Positions 26,737 to 34,978 of a stretch of 64,000 nucleotides of DNA are shown in pieces. Each line of letters starts with the position of its first letter. Positions within the stretch are counted from its first letter, which is position 1. The notes under the pieces were generated by a model. It did no database searches, was not told the origin of the DNA, and saw nothing but the letters and a program-made list of their open reading frames with translations. The DNA comes from Changchengzhania lutea (lineage in GTDB: Bacteria; Bacteroidota; Bacteroidia; Flavobacteriales; Flavobacteriaceae): assembly GCF_006974145.1 (NCBI RefSeq), contig NZ_CP039456.1, forward strand, positions 496,001 to 560,000, read 5' to 3'. Position numbers and translations under genes: made by a program.

Positions 26737-26802
26737 AGATTGCCACGTCACAACTCCTCGCAATGAACAATCCAACTGTCATTGCGAGGTACGAAGCAAT
26801 CT
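26737..26802. repeat. GATTGC/TCATTGCGAGG repeat, full palindromic copy
   Basis: Outer arms AGATTGC (26737-26743) and GCAATCT (26796-26802) enclose inner arms CCTCGCAATGA (26756-26766) and TCATTGCGAGG (26779-26789). Its right part, 26769-26802, recurs with one mismatch at 27154-27187 on the other side of the GIY-YIG gene. Confidence 0.85.
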
Positions 26803-26817
26803 CATAAAATGATGTAT

Positions 26818-27117
26818 CTAATCAAAATAGAACAACCATCCATCAGATAGGTCTTTCCATTCTGGGTTATTGGAATTTATCAAATCTTCTTTTTGTTTTC
26901 TACTGCCTCCTTTTATTTGCTTTTCTCTTGTAATGGCTTGGTTGATATCATTAAACACTTCAAAGTAAACGAGTTTATCACAATTATATTTAAATGTAAA
27001 ACCTTTATGGGTTTTAGTTTTATGTTGATATACACGCTTTAATAAATTACTTGTCACCCCAACATAAATAACAGTATTATTCTTGTTGGTCATAAAATAC
27101 ATGTGTGATTTTTTCAT
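26818..27117 (-). CDS. GIY-YIG nuclease family protein
   Basis: 99-residue single-domain protein. The core motif reads MYFMTNKNNTVIYVGVTSNLLKRVYQH, with the tyrosine, the YVG and the conserved Arg in LLKRVYQHK. A downstream Glu in AITREKQIKGGSR completes the usual active site. This small UPF0213-like type is plentiful in Bacteroidetes; function is unproven. It is oriented against its neighbours, sits 208 bases from the oxidase cluster and 328 bases from the TetR operon, and is enclosed by 34-bp direct repeats, which points to an inserted unit. Confidence 0.88.
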   Translation of the reverse strand: MKKSHMYFMTNKNNTVIYVGVTSNLLKRVYQHKTKTHKGFTFKYNCDKLVYFEVFNDINQAITREKQIKGGSRKQKEDLINSNNPEWKDLSDGWLFYFD

Positions 27118-27153
27118 ACACTAAATATAATATTTTTTGTGCTTGCAATCTTG

Positions 27154-27187
27154 AATCCAACTGTCATTGCAAGGTACGAAGCAATCT
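27154..27187. repeat. 34-bp direct repeat, second copy
   Basis: Matches 26769-26802 at 33 of 34 positions; the only change is A for G in TCATTGC(A)AGG. Spacing of 385 bases with the GIY-YIG gene between. Confidence 0.85.
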
Positions 27188-27246
27188 TTTGAAATTAAAC
27201 TTTAGGGCTTAAAGAAGTATTGCATTTGGCTTTTAGGTAACTATAG

Positions 27247-27296
27247 GCAGATTGCCACGTCGTCCCGATAATTATCGGGACTCCTCGCAATGGCGG
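27247..27296. repeat. GATTGC/CCTCGCAATG repeat with embedded palindrome
   Basis: GCAGATTGCCACGTC (27247-27261) then the perfect 20-bp palindrome GTCCCGATAATTATCGGGAC around 27262-27281, then TCCTCGCAATGG. The left and right parts match the repeat at 26736-26766, where the palindrome is replaced by ACAA. One repeat type has therefore been inserted into, or exchanged within, another. This and the next copy fill the 307-base gap before the TetR gene. Confidence 0.8.
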
Positions 27297-27324
27297 AAAG
27301 TATTAACATCCAGTAAAAAATGAA

Positions 27325-27362
27325 CAGATTGCTTCGTCCTGCGTCCTCGCCATGACGCTAGG
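27325..27362. repeat. CAGATTGCTTCGTC repeat, fourth copy
   Basis: CAGATTGCTTCGTCCTGCG followed by TCCTCGCCATGACGC, a divergent member of the same family, ending about 30 bases before the TetR-operon promoter. Confidence 0.7.
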
Positions 27363-27393
27363 TTTCCTTATTCTAAAATAAAACAACGATTTA

Positions 27394-27427
27394 ATTTGCG
27401 TAATTAATAGTATTACTATTATATTTG
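27394..27427 (+). promoter_or_regulatory. promoter and operator candidate of the tetR-ABC-hlyD-tolC operon
   Basis: A Bacteroidetes-type -7 element TATATTTG (27420-27427) and a -33 TTTG (27395-27398) stand about 21 bases apart. Between them is the exact inverted repeat TAATAGTA-T-TACTATTA (27405-27421). A palindrome of that size overlapping the promoter of a TetR gene is what an autoregulatory operator looks like. Confidence 0.6.
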
Positions 27428-27445
27428 CAATTAAATAAATTGATT

Positions 27446-28120
27446 ATGAAAAATTTACTTTCGAATTTAAAGATAGCGGTACCTGATAAAATCTATATTA
27501 AAGATCCAGGATCATCCGCTCTGGGAAAGCGTATTGTTGAGCATAGCATAATTTTAATTGATGACATCGGGTTTGATGCTTTTACCTTTAAGAAGCTGGG
27601 AGCACTAATTGGTTCAAACGAAAGTTCCATATATAGGTATTTTGAAAGTAAACATAAGCTCCTGCTTTATTTATCTTCATGGTATTGGGCATGGTTGGAA
27701 TATCAATTGGTTATTGAAACCCATAGTGTTTCAGATAAAAAAGAAAAATTGGAAAAAGCAATTGAAATTTTAACACAAACGACCAAAGAAGACTCTAATT
27801 TTTCACATATTGATGAAGTGATTTTAAATAGGATTATCATCAATGAAAATTCAAAATCATTTTTAACCAAAGAGGTCGATCAAGAAAATAAAGACGGCTA
27901 TTTTATTATCTATAAACGGGTTGTACAACGCCTTCGTGATATGATTGAAGATGTCCAGCCGCAATACAAATACGCAGCTTCCTTAGCAAGCACCGTAATA
28001 GAAGGAAGCTTGCACCAGCATTTTTTAAAAGATCATTTTAGCTCTATCACCGATTGTAAGGCAGACGTTACTCCCAATCATTTTTTTACAAATCTCGTTA
28101 CAAATACATTAGGTTCATAA
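27446..28120 (+). CDS. TetR/AcrR family transcriptional regulator
   Basis: 224-residue regulator. The N-terminal helix-turn-helix is around residues 35-75 (GFDAFTFKKLGALIGSNESSIYRYFESKHKLLLYL), with the classic SIYRYFESK recognition helix. The C-terminal ligand domain is divergent. Start at ATG 27446 (MKNLLSNLK); the longer frame uses a TTG within the -7 region. It heads an operon with ABC transporter, HlyD and TolC genes (stop to ABC start only 3 bases), so it should sense a compound exported by that system. Confidence 0.9.
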   Translation: MKNLLSNLKIAVPDKIYIKDPGSSALGKRIVEHSIILIDDIGFDAFTFKKLGALIGSNESSIYRYFESKHKLLLYLSSWYWAWLEYQLVIETHSVSDKKEKLEKAIEILTQTTKEDSNFSHIDEVILNRIIINENSKSFLTKEVDQENKDGYFIIYKRVVQRLRDMIEDVQPQYKYAASLASTVIEGSLHQHFLKDHFSSITDCKADVTPNHFFTNLVTNTLGS

Positions 28121-28123
28121 ATT

Positions 28124-29794
28124 ATGGAACAACCAAAACTTTCACCGTGGCGACGCTTTATTGGCTTGTTACAATTAGAAAAACGTGATATCCTTCAAAT
28201 ATTCTACTATGCGATTTTTTCGGGGATTGTATCCCTGTCTTTACCGCTTGGTATCCAGGCTATAATCAACTTGATACAAGGCGCGCAGATCTCCACATCG
28301 TGGATTGTACTTGTTATTTTAGTCACCTTAGGTGTTGCTTTTGCTGGAGCCTTACAACTTATGCAATTGCGCATTATAGAAACTATCCAACAGCGCATAT
28401 TTGTACGGTCATCATTTGAATTGAGTTATCGGTTTCCAAAAATAAAAATGATAGAATTACGTAATTATTATCCACCGGAATTAGCAAATCGCTTTTTCGA
28501 TACGTTAACCATTCAAAAAGGCTTGTCTAAAATATTAATTGATGTGCCCACCGCAGTTTTACAAATTTTGTTTGCATTGCTATTGCTATCGTTTTACCAT
28601 CCCTTTTTTATAATTTTCGGTATTCTACTATTAGTCCTTATTTTTATTGTATTCAAATTCACGGCTAAACGCGGTCTTGAAACCAGCTTACAAGAGTCCA
28701 AAAACAAATACAAAGTGGCCCACTGGATTCAAGAAATTGCCCGTACCGTAATTAGTTTTAAACTTTCCGGGAGCACCAATTTGGCTTTGGAAAAGAATGA
28801 TGAGTTAGTCAATGAATATTTAAAATCCCGAGAAAGTCATTTTAAGATTTTAGTTATTCAATTCATTCAAATGATAAGCTTTAAGGTTATTGTTACGGCA
28901 AGTCTGCTATTAATTGGTGGGGTTCTTGTTTTAAATCAAGAAATGAATATCGGACAATTTGTAGCGGCGGAAATTATCATTCTTATCGTTATTGCTTCGG
29001 TAGAAAAACTCATTGTTGGACTAGAAGCTTTTTATGATGTATTAACTTCCATTGAGAAAATTGGCCAAATTGTGGATAAGGATTTAGAAGATCAAGATGG
29101 TGAGGAACCAGTCTTTAACAATGACATTCATATCGAACTAAATGAGGTACATTACAAAGTTTCCAACAGAGAAAAACCCATTCTTAGCAATATATCATTA
29201 GCATTAAATGCTAAAAGCCGCATATTGGTTACAGGTGAAAGTGGTTCTGGAAAATCATCTTTATTACGGCTTATATCAGGCATTAATCAACCTACTTCTG
29301 GGCATATATATGTCAATAATTTATCCATTAGCAGTTTGAATTTAAACCATTATAGAGCACAATTAGGATTATCGCTCACAGAGGAAACGCCTTTTGAGGG
29401 ATCGATTAAAGAAAATTTGACTTTTGGAAATGCTAACATCACAGATACAGAAATCTATGAGGTTTTCGAAAAAGTAGGTCTGTTGGATTTTATTAAGGAG
29501 CAGCCCAAAGGCTTAAAGACCATACTGTATCCTGATGGCAAGCAAATGTCGCATACCGTTTCTAAAAAATTAGTACTCGCAAGAGCCATTCTAAAAAAGC
29601 CTAAACTGCTCATTCTAGAGGACGCATTGGATCGTTTTAACCCAAAAGAAACCAATGCCATTATAGATTATCTCACGCATAAAGATAGGCCTTGGGCTTT
29701 GATAGTTGTCAGTGGTAATGACACTTGGACGAATAGATGTACAGAGATTATTAGTTTAGATAAGGGTGAAATTAAAAAAAGGACACATGCTTAA
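28124..29794 (+). CDS. ABC transporter, fused permease and (degenerate) ATPase
   Basis: 556-residue half-transporter with an N-terminal type I exporter membrane domain (about six helices, 20-300) and a C-terminal nucleotide-binding domain. No peptidase domain is present. Walker A is intact (TGESGSGKSSLL), but other motifs depart from consensus: the Q-loop reads LSLTEETPFEG, the LSGGQ signature is replaced by MSHTVSKKLVLARA, Walker B ends LLILEDALD with Glu-Asp swapped, and the switch His is missing in VVSGNDTW. With HlyD and TolC partners it should span both membranes as an export system. Whether it hydrolyses ATP normally is doubtful. Confidence 0.85.
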   Translation: MEQPKLSPWRRFIGLLQLEKRDILQIFYYAIFSGIVSLSLPLGIQAIINLIQGAQISTSWIVLVILVTLGVAFAGALQLMQLRIIETIQQRIFVRSSFELSYRFPKIKMIELRNYYPPELANRFFDTLTIQKGLSKILIDVPTAVLQILFALLLLSFYHPFFIIFGILLLVLIFIVFKFTAKRGLETSLQESKNKYKVAHWIQEIARTVISFKLSGSTNLALEKNDELVNEYLKSRESHFKILVIQFIQMISFKVIVTASLLLIGGVLVLNQEMNIGQFVAAEIIILIVIASVEKLIVGLEAFYDVLTSIEKIGQIVDKDLEDQDGEEPVFNNDIHIELNEVHYKVSNREKPILSNISLALNAKSRILVTGESGSGKSSLLRLISGINQPTSGHIYVNNLSISSLNLNHYRAQLGLSLTEETPFEGSIKENLTFGNANITDTEIYEVFEKVGLLDFIKEQPKGLKTILYPDGKQMSHTVSKKLVLARAILKKPKLLILEDALDRFNPKETNAIIDYLTHKDRPWALIVVSGNDTWTNRCTEIISLDKGEIKKRTHA

Positions 29795-31145
29795 TATATC
29801 TCACAATAGTTTGAATAAAAAAGTAACACTTAAGGGTTACAAGTCTGGTTCTAAAATTTTTGATAAGGACTATTATAAGCTGTTCAATAAATTTTTGTTG
29901 CTCGCTGCTATCCTTGGTATAATCGTTCTCTTTTTACCTTGGACCCAGAACATTACCGGTCAAGGTTTAGTGACTACGCTTAAGCTAGACCAGCGGCCTC
30001 AGACCATTCAATCTCAAATACCTGGACGGATTGAAGAATGGTTTGTACAAGAAGGCGATTTTGTAAAAGCCGGCGATACTATTTTAAGAATTTCTGAAGT
30101 AAAAAGTGATTATTTTGATGATAAACTTGTAGAGCGAACGGGGAATCAAATTGAAGCAAAATCTTCCTCAGTTACAGCCTATCAGGGTAAAGTTAGTGCT
30201 TTAAACAGACAGGTTTCTGCTTTAAAAAATGAGCAAAGCTTAAAACTTCAGCAAACCCAAAACAAATTCCTTCAATCTCGATTAAAAGTAAAGAGTGATA
30301 GTATTGATTTTGAAGCAGCGAAAACAAATACCATCATTGCTGAGCGACAATTCGACCGTATAAAAATGTTACAAGAAGAAGGTTTAAAGGCCGTTAGGGA
30401 TGTAGAAGAAAAACGTTTAAAATTACAAGAAACCCAGGCCAAATTAATTTCTCAAGAAAATAAATACCTAGCAAGTCAAAATGAACTCATCAATGCTGAA
30501 ATTGAATTGTCCCGTATTAAAGCTGAATATGCTGATAAAATCTCAAAATCCCAAAGCGACATGTACACCGCACAATCGGGACAGTTTGATGCTACTGCAC
30601 AAGTAACCAAATTAGAGAATGATTACACGAATTATAAAAAAAGAAATAGTTTACTTTTTGTTACAGCTCCGCAAAGCGGCTATATCAATAAAGCGATTCG
30701 TGGCGGTATAGGGGGCACCTTTAAAGAGGGTGAACGACTGGTTGGCATCATGCCCTCACAATACGATTTAGCTGTAGAAACATTTGTAAAACCTATTGAT
30801 TTACCGTTACTCCACATTAATGAAAAGGTACGCGTCCAATTTGATGGTTGGCCTGCCATCGTTTTTAGCGGATGGCCCAATGTGTCTTACGGAACCTACG
30901 GCGCTAAAGTAGTTGCCATCGAAAATTTTATTAGCGACAATGGCAAATACCGCGTGCTTTTAGCACCAGATGAAACAGACCACTCATGGCCAAAAGCTAT
31001 AAGGGTAGGTTCTGGCTCTAGAACTATTGCGCTGCTTGAAGATGTGCCCATATGGTTTGAATTATGGCGACAAATCAACAGTTTTCCTCCAAATTATTAT
31101 CAACCTGAAACAAAAGATTCAGCTTTAAATAAAGATAAAAAATGA
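29787..31145 (+). CDS. HlyD family secretion protein (membrane fusion protein)
   Basis: 452-residue periplasmic adaptor with one N-terminal membrane helix (LFNKFLLLAAILGIIVLFLPW). The biotinyl-lipoyl-like half (RIEEWFVQEGDFVKAGDTILRI) and long coiled-coil hairpin (about 115-275, with heptad repeats) follow, then the beta-barrel region. Start at ATG 29787 overlaps the ABC gene stop by eight bases (ATGCTTAA), indicating coupling. It links the inner-membrane ABC protein to the TolC-type channel encoded next. Confidence 0.9.
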   Translation: MLNISHNSLNKKVTLKGYKSGSKIFDKDYYKLFNKFLLLAAILGIIVLFLPWTQNITGQGLVTTLKLDQRPQTIQSQIPGRIEEWFVQEGDFVKAGDTILRISEVKSDYFDDKLVERTGNQIEAKSSSVTAYQGKVSALNRQVSALKNEQSLKLQQTQNKFLQSRLKVKSDSIDFEAAKTNTIIAERQFDRIKMLQEEGLKAVRDVEEKRLKLQETQAKLISQENKYLASQNELINAEIELSRIKAEYADKISKSQSDMYTAQSGQFDATAQVTKLENDYTNYKKRNSLLFVTAPQSGYINKAIRGGIGGTFKEGERLVGIMPSQYDLAVETFVKPIDLPLLHINEKVRVQFDGWPAIVFSGWPNVSYGTYGAKVVAIENFISDNGKYRVLLAPDETDHSWPKAIRVGSGSRTIALLEDVPIWFELWRQINSFPPNYYQPETKDSALNKDKK

Positions 31146-32545
31146 GACTCTTTTTAATAGCTATTACCATACTAATTAGCGCCTGTGCAACAGCTCAAGA
31201 TTCCAAATCTGTAATGACATTATCAGAATACCTAGGTTATGTTAAAAGGTTTCACCCAATTGTAAAACAAGCCAATTTAATCATAAATGAAAGCGAGGCA
31301 AATCTTATGAAAGCCCGTGGTGCATTCGACCCGAAACTGGAAGTCGATTACGATAGAAAAAAGTTTAAAAATTCGGAGTATTACGATAAGTTAAATACAT
31401 CATTTAAAATACCAACTTGGTATGGCGTGGAGCTCAAAGGAAATTTTGAAGAGCATACAGGTGACTTCTTAAATCCCGAAGATACAGTGCCGTTAGATGG
31501 GCTGTACAGCGTTGGTGTTTCTGTATCTGTGGCTCGAGGTCTGCTTATCAACAAGCGTATGGCTATGTTAAAGCAGGCAAAATTATTTATAAATCAAGTT
31601 GAAGCAGACAGACAACTATTGGTAAATAATATTTTATACGAAGCGACCATTAGTTATTTGAATTGGCTTCAAGCCTATAATGAAAAACGCGTTTTTGAAG
31701 ATTTTTTGGCTAATGCTGAAATGAGATTTAGAGGTATAAAAAAGAGTTATGAAGTAGGTGAAAGACCTGCTATTGACACCTTAGAAGCCCGTATAACACT
31801 GAATAACAGAAAATTTAATCTAGAAAAATCAAGAATTAAATTCATCAAGGCTGCCTTAGAGTCGTCTAATTATCTTTGGCTAGGCGATAATATTCCTATT
31901 GAAATTAATGAGGGCTCCGTACCTAATACACATACATTTGAAACTATCGATACCATTTTGAACACATCATCATTAGATGTTGAGAATGTAGATTTGGCAA
32001 CACATCCTAAATTATTATCGTTAGATTATAAATTTCAAGGGTTAACCATCGAGAAAAGACTGAAACTCAACAACCTGCTCCCAAAAATCGATTTACAATA
32101 TAATTTTTTATCAGAATCTCCAGATATAGCACGATCATTTAACACAGCATCCTATAAAAGCGGTCTAAATATTAGCTTTCCTCTATTTCTGAGAAAAGAA
32201 CGTGGCGATTTAAAATTGGCCAGACTAAAAATGCAAGACGTCCAATTTGAAATTCAATCAACACGGGTAACCCTAAGAAACAAAATAAAGGCTATTCGTC
32301 AAGAGCTTGAATCCTTCATTCTGCAAAATGATTTTACAAATATTATTGTTGATGATTACAATACCTTATTAGCTGCAGAAGAACGAAAATTTTTTTTAGG
32401 TGAAAGCTCATTATTTCTTGTAAACACTAGAGAGTCTAAGCTGATAGATGCCAAATTAAAGGCCATATCCGTACAAAATGAATTTCTGAAAGCCAAGGCA
32501 AGCTTATTTAATGTATTAGCAGTTTCAAACGCGGAGATGAATTAA
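31142..32545 (+). CDS. TolC family outer membrane protein
   Basis: 467-residue outer-membrane channel component with a signal peptide (LIAITILISACATAQ; a Cys in the cleavage region might make it a lipoprotein). Two repeated long helical segments typical of TolC are visible (LMKARGAFDPKLEVDYDRKK and the later LPKIDLQYNF). The start overlaps the HlyD stop by four bases (ATGA). Ends only one base from the stop of the convergent Usp gene, so there is no room for a separate terminator. Confidence 0.92.
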   Translation: MRLFLIAITILISACATAQDSKSVMTLSEYLGYVKRFHPIVKQANLIINESEANLMKARGAFDPKLEVDYDRKKFKNSEYYDKLNTSFKIPTWYGVELKGNFEEHTGDFLNPEDTVPLDGLYSVGVSVSVARGLLINKRMAMLKQAKLFINQVEADRQLLVNNILYEATISYLNWLQAYNEKRVFEDFLANAEMRFRGIKKSYEVGERPAIDTLEARITLNNRKFNLEKSRIKFIKAALESSNYLWLGDNIPIEINEGSVPNTHTFETIDTILNTSSLDVENVDLATHPKLLSLDYKFQGLTIEKRLKLNNLLPKIDLQYNFLSESPDIARSFNTASYKSGLNISFPLFLRKERGDLKLARLKMQDVQFEIQSTRVTLRNKIKAIRQELESFILQNDFTNIIVDDYNTLLAAEERKFFLGESSLFLVNTRESKLIDAKLKAISVQNEFLKAKASLFNVLAVSNAEMN

Positions 32546-32546
32546 T

Positions 32547-33380
32547 TTAAATTTTAAACGTCATAACCGGTAAATTTGCATGATTTGCAACATCTTCACC
32601 CACACTGCCTTCAAAAAAATGTGCTAATCCTTTTTTCCCATGGGTCGGGATCGCGATTAAATCGGCTCCAACCTTCATTGAAAAATTAAGAATTCCATCT
32701 TCAACAGTATAATCAGATACATAATGAACAGCTTCCATTCTGTCTAGATTACCATCAGCCTTAGTGAAAAAATTAACCACGCGTCTTTCAATTTCTTGGG
32801 AATTTTGAAAACGATCATTTGGTAAATTCACATGAACCAAATAGACTTTAGAGCCCATAGCCTCAAACATTTTAGTAGCGTTTAAATAAGACGTAATACT
32901 TTCTTCTGCAAAATCTGAAGCGAATACGACTACATCAAAACTTACATTATTAATGTTATTTTTAACCACCAATACAGGAATGTCTGCATATCTAACAACG
33001 CGCTCTGTATTTGAGCCAACAAAAAATTCTTTCACGCCATGTGCGCCATGAGACCCCATAACTATTAAATCGGCATCATTTTTTATAGCCACGTCATTAA
33101 CCTCACTAAACACCTTGAAATGCTTAATTATTGGTATTATCTTCAGATCTTTTAAATATGGTTTATTTAAAAATCCTTTAAACTTTTCCTCTGCCAATTT
33201 GAGAAAAAAATTAGTCTTTTCATTTTGAAGTCCGTCTGATGCATTTAGCAATATATCAGACATTTCAAGCATATGTAACACCAACAGTTCAGCATGGTAT
33301 CGTTTTGCTAGTGCCGCTGCTGTTTTTAAAGCGTATTCTGAATGTTCAGAGAAATCAATGGGTACAATTATCCTTTTCAT
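32547..33380 (-). CDS. universal stress protein, tandem Usp domains
   Basis: 277-residue protein with two Usp folds. The first (IIVPIDFSEHSEYALKTAAAL to about 150) ends in GSHGAHGVKEFFVGSNTERVV, the ATP-binding G-x2-G-x9-G-S/T pattern. The second (about 150-277) has IPTHGKKGLAHFFEGSVGEDVA. Such double Usp proteins respond to starvation, respiratory or oxidative stress. Its place next to hemN and a TGAC-type dyad upstream region suggests an anaerobic-response context, but no box lies directly in front of it. Confidence 0.92.
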   Translation of the reverse strand: MKRIIVPIDFSEHSEYALKTAAALAKRYHAELLVLHMLEMSDILLNASDGLQNEKTNFFLKLAEEKFKGFLNKPYLKDLKIIPIIKHFKVFSEVNDVAIKNDADLIVMGSHGAHGVKEFFVGSNTERVVRYADIPVLVVKNNINNVSFDVVVFASDFAEESITSYLNATKMFEAMGSKVYLVHVNLPNDRFQNSQEIERRVVNFFTKADGNLDRMEAVHYVSDYTVEDGILNFSMKVGADLIAIPTHGKKGLAHFFEGSVGEDVANHANLPVMTFKI

Positions 33381-33489
33381 CTTCTTAGGTTTTAGATTCT
33401 CATATTTACTGAAACAAGTTCAGCTCAATCACGAGAATGACAATTATAAATGACACATCGGCGACCTTCACCAAAGTGTATTAATTTGA

Positions 33490-34854
33490 CTAAACAGTCA
33501 TTGAAAATAGCTGTGTTTTAGGCTTATTTCGTTGCAATAACATATCAAAAGCCATACATATATTTCTAACAAAAGGACGTCCTTTTTTGGTGACTTCGAT
33601 AGTATTAGTCTTTATATTTAGTAATCCATCTTTCTCCATTTCTTGCAAGCTAGCTAGTACCTGAGGTAAGTTTTCAAAATATAAATCATTTGTTGTCCAA
33701 GAGGTTTTAAATTGACACATTAAATTAAGAATGTGGGTTCTGATAATTTGGTCTTCTTCATTTAAAATATGACCCTTAGAAATGGGTAGAATCTTGTCCT
33801 TTAATAAATTGTAATAGCTTTCTAAGCCCTTAACATTTTGAGAAAAACCGTACCAACTATCACTAATTGAAGACACCCCCAAACCAATCATGACTTGTGT
33901 CTTAAGTGGTGTGTATCCCATAAAATTTCGGTGCAAACTGCCAGACACCATAGATTGATATAAAGCATCTGTTGGTAAGGCAAAGTGGTCCATTCCTATT
34001 TCTGTATAGCCAATATTGGTTAACCATTGTTTACCTAACTCATACTGTTCTTTTTTAAGGGATACTGATGGCAAATCGGAGTCTGTAAACCCGCGCTGTC
34101 CGTTACCTTTAATCCAAGGTACATGGGCATAATTATAAAATGCCAATCTATCGGGCAGCAATTCTTGGGTTCTCGAAATGGTTTCTTTAACGTGCTCTAA
34201 AGTTTGGAAGGGCAGTCCGAAAATAATATCATGTCCTACAGAAGTATATCCAATCTCCCGTGCGGTTTGCGTAGCCCTTTTTACATTTTCAAATGGCTGT
34301 ATCCTATTAATGGCTTTTTGTACCGTAAGATTATAATCCTGGACACCATAGCAGACCCGTCTAAATCCAACATCATACAAGGCTTGCAAATGTTCTTTCG
34401 TTGTATTATTTGGATGACCTTCAAAACTAAATTGATAATCTTTAGCGAGAATAGATGACCTTAAAATACCGTTGATTAACAACTGTAAATGTTCTGGACT
34501 AAAAAATGTAGGCGTCCCTCCACCCAAATGAATTTCCTTAATCACTGGTTTTTCATCAAATAAATCTAAATACAATGCCCATTCTTTTAAAACCGCATTA
34601 ATATATGGATGCTCTACATCATGACGTTTGGTAATTCGCTTGTTGCAACCACAAAACGTGCACATACTTTCACAAAATGGAAGGTGAATATAAATACTAA
34701 GACCTTCTTTAGAATTACTTTCAGAAAACGATTGGCTTACCACCTGCTGCCATTTTTTTGAAGAAAACGATTCTTGATTCCAATAAGGAACGGTAGGATA
34801 ACTCGTGTATCGAGGTCCTGCAACATTATATTTATTCACCAATAATTTTGACAT
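33490..34854 (-). CDS. hemN: oxygen-independent coproporphyrinogen III oxidase (HemN)
   Basis: Radical SAM enzyme of 454 residues that decarboxylates coproporphyrinogen III in heme synthesis without oxygen. Motifs: AGPRYTSYPT near the N terminus, the cluster Cys in CESMCTFCGC (about 62), the glycine motif HLGGGTPTFF, and the C-terminal HemN domain. The CxxxCxxC plus extra Cys is the true HemN signature that separates it from HemW. The 124-base divergent region to sodC carries TGACATATGTCA at 34902, 48 bases upstream of this start. Confidence 0.95.
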   Translation of the reverse strand: MSKLLVNKYNVAGPRYTSYPTVPYWNQESFSSKKWQQVVSQSFSESNSKEGLSIYIHLPFCESMCTFCGCNKRITKRHDVEHPYINAVLKEWALYLDLFDEKPVIKEIHLGGGTPTFFSPEHLQLLINGILRSSILAKDYQFSFEGHPNNTTKEHLQALYDVGFRRVCYGVQDYNLTVQKAINRIQPFENVKRATQTAREIGYTSVGHDIIFGLPFQTLEHVKETISRTQELLPDRLAFYNYAHVPWIKGNGQRGFTDSDLPSVSLKKEQYELGKQWLTNIGYTEIGMDHFALPTDALYQSMVSGSLHRNFMGYTPLKTQVMIGLGVSSISDSWYGFSQNVKGLESYYNLLKDKILPISKGHILNEEDQIIRTHILNLMCQFKTSWTTNDLYFENLPQVLASLQEMEKDGLLNIKTNTIEVTKKGRPFVRNICMAFDMLLQRNKPKTQLFSMTV

Positions 34855-34901
34855 AATTCTTTATTTAGTTCAAAATTAAAGGAATCATAGGTTTAAAAAT
34901 A

Positions 34902-34913
34902 TGACATATGTCA
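34902..34913. promoter_or_regulatory. FNR/CRP-type dyad upstream of hemN and sodC
   Basis: TGACATATGTCA is a perfect palindrome of TGAY-N4-RTCA type. It is 48 bases upstream of the hemN ATG and 66 bases upstream of the sodC ATG. HemN is a classic FNR target in other bacteria, which supports the assignment. Confidence 0.65.
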
Positions 34914-34978
34914 TATGGAATATTTGTAATTGGTCTATGAAAACATTAACTTTCCAGTTAAATAAAAACCCAAACCAA

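Noticed and set aside
26737-27362. CRISPR array, because of several similar repeats
   Set aside because: Repeats are palindromic, unevenly spaced and vary in orientation; no regular spacers and no cas genes.
34901-34978. Longer start for SodC
   Set aside because: It would begin inside the regulatory dyad and place 26 residues ahead of a clear lipoprotein signal peptide.
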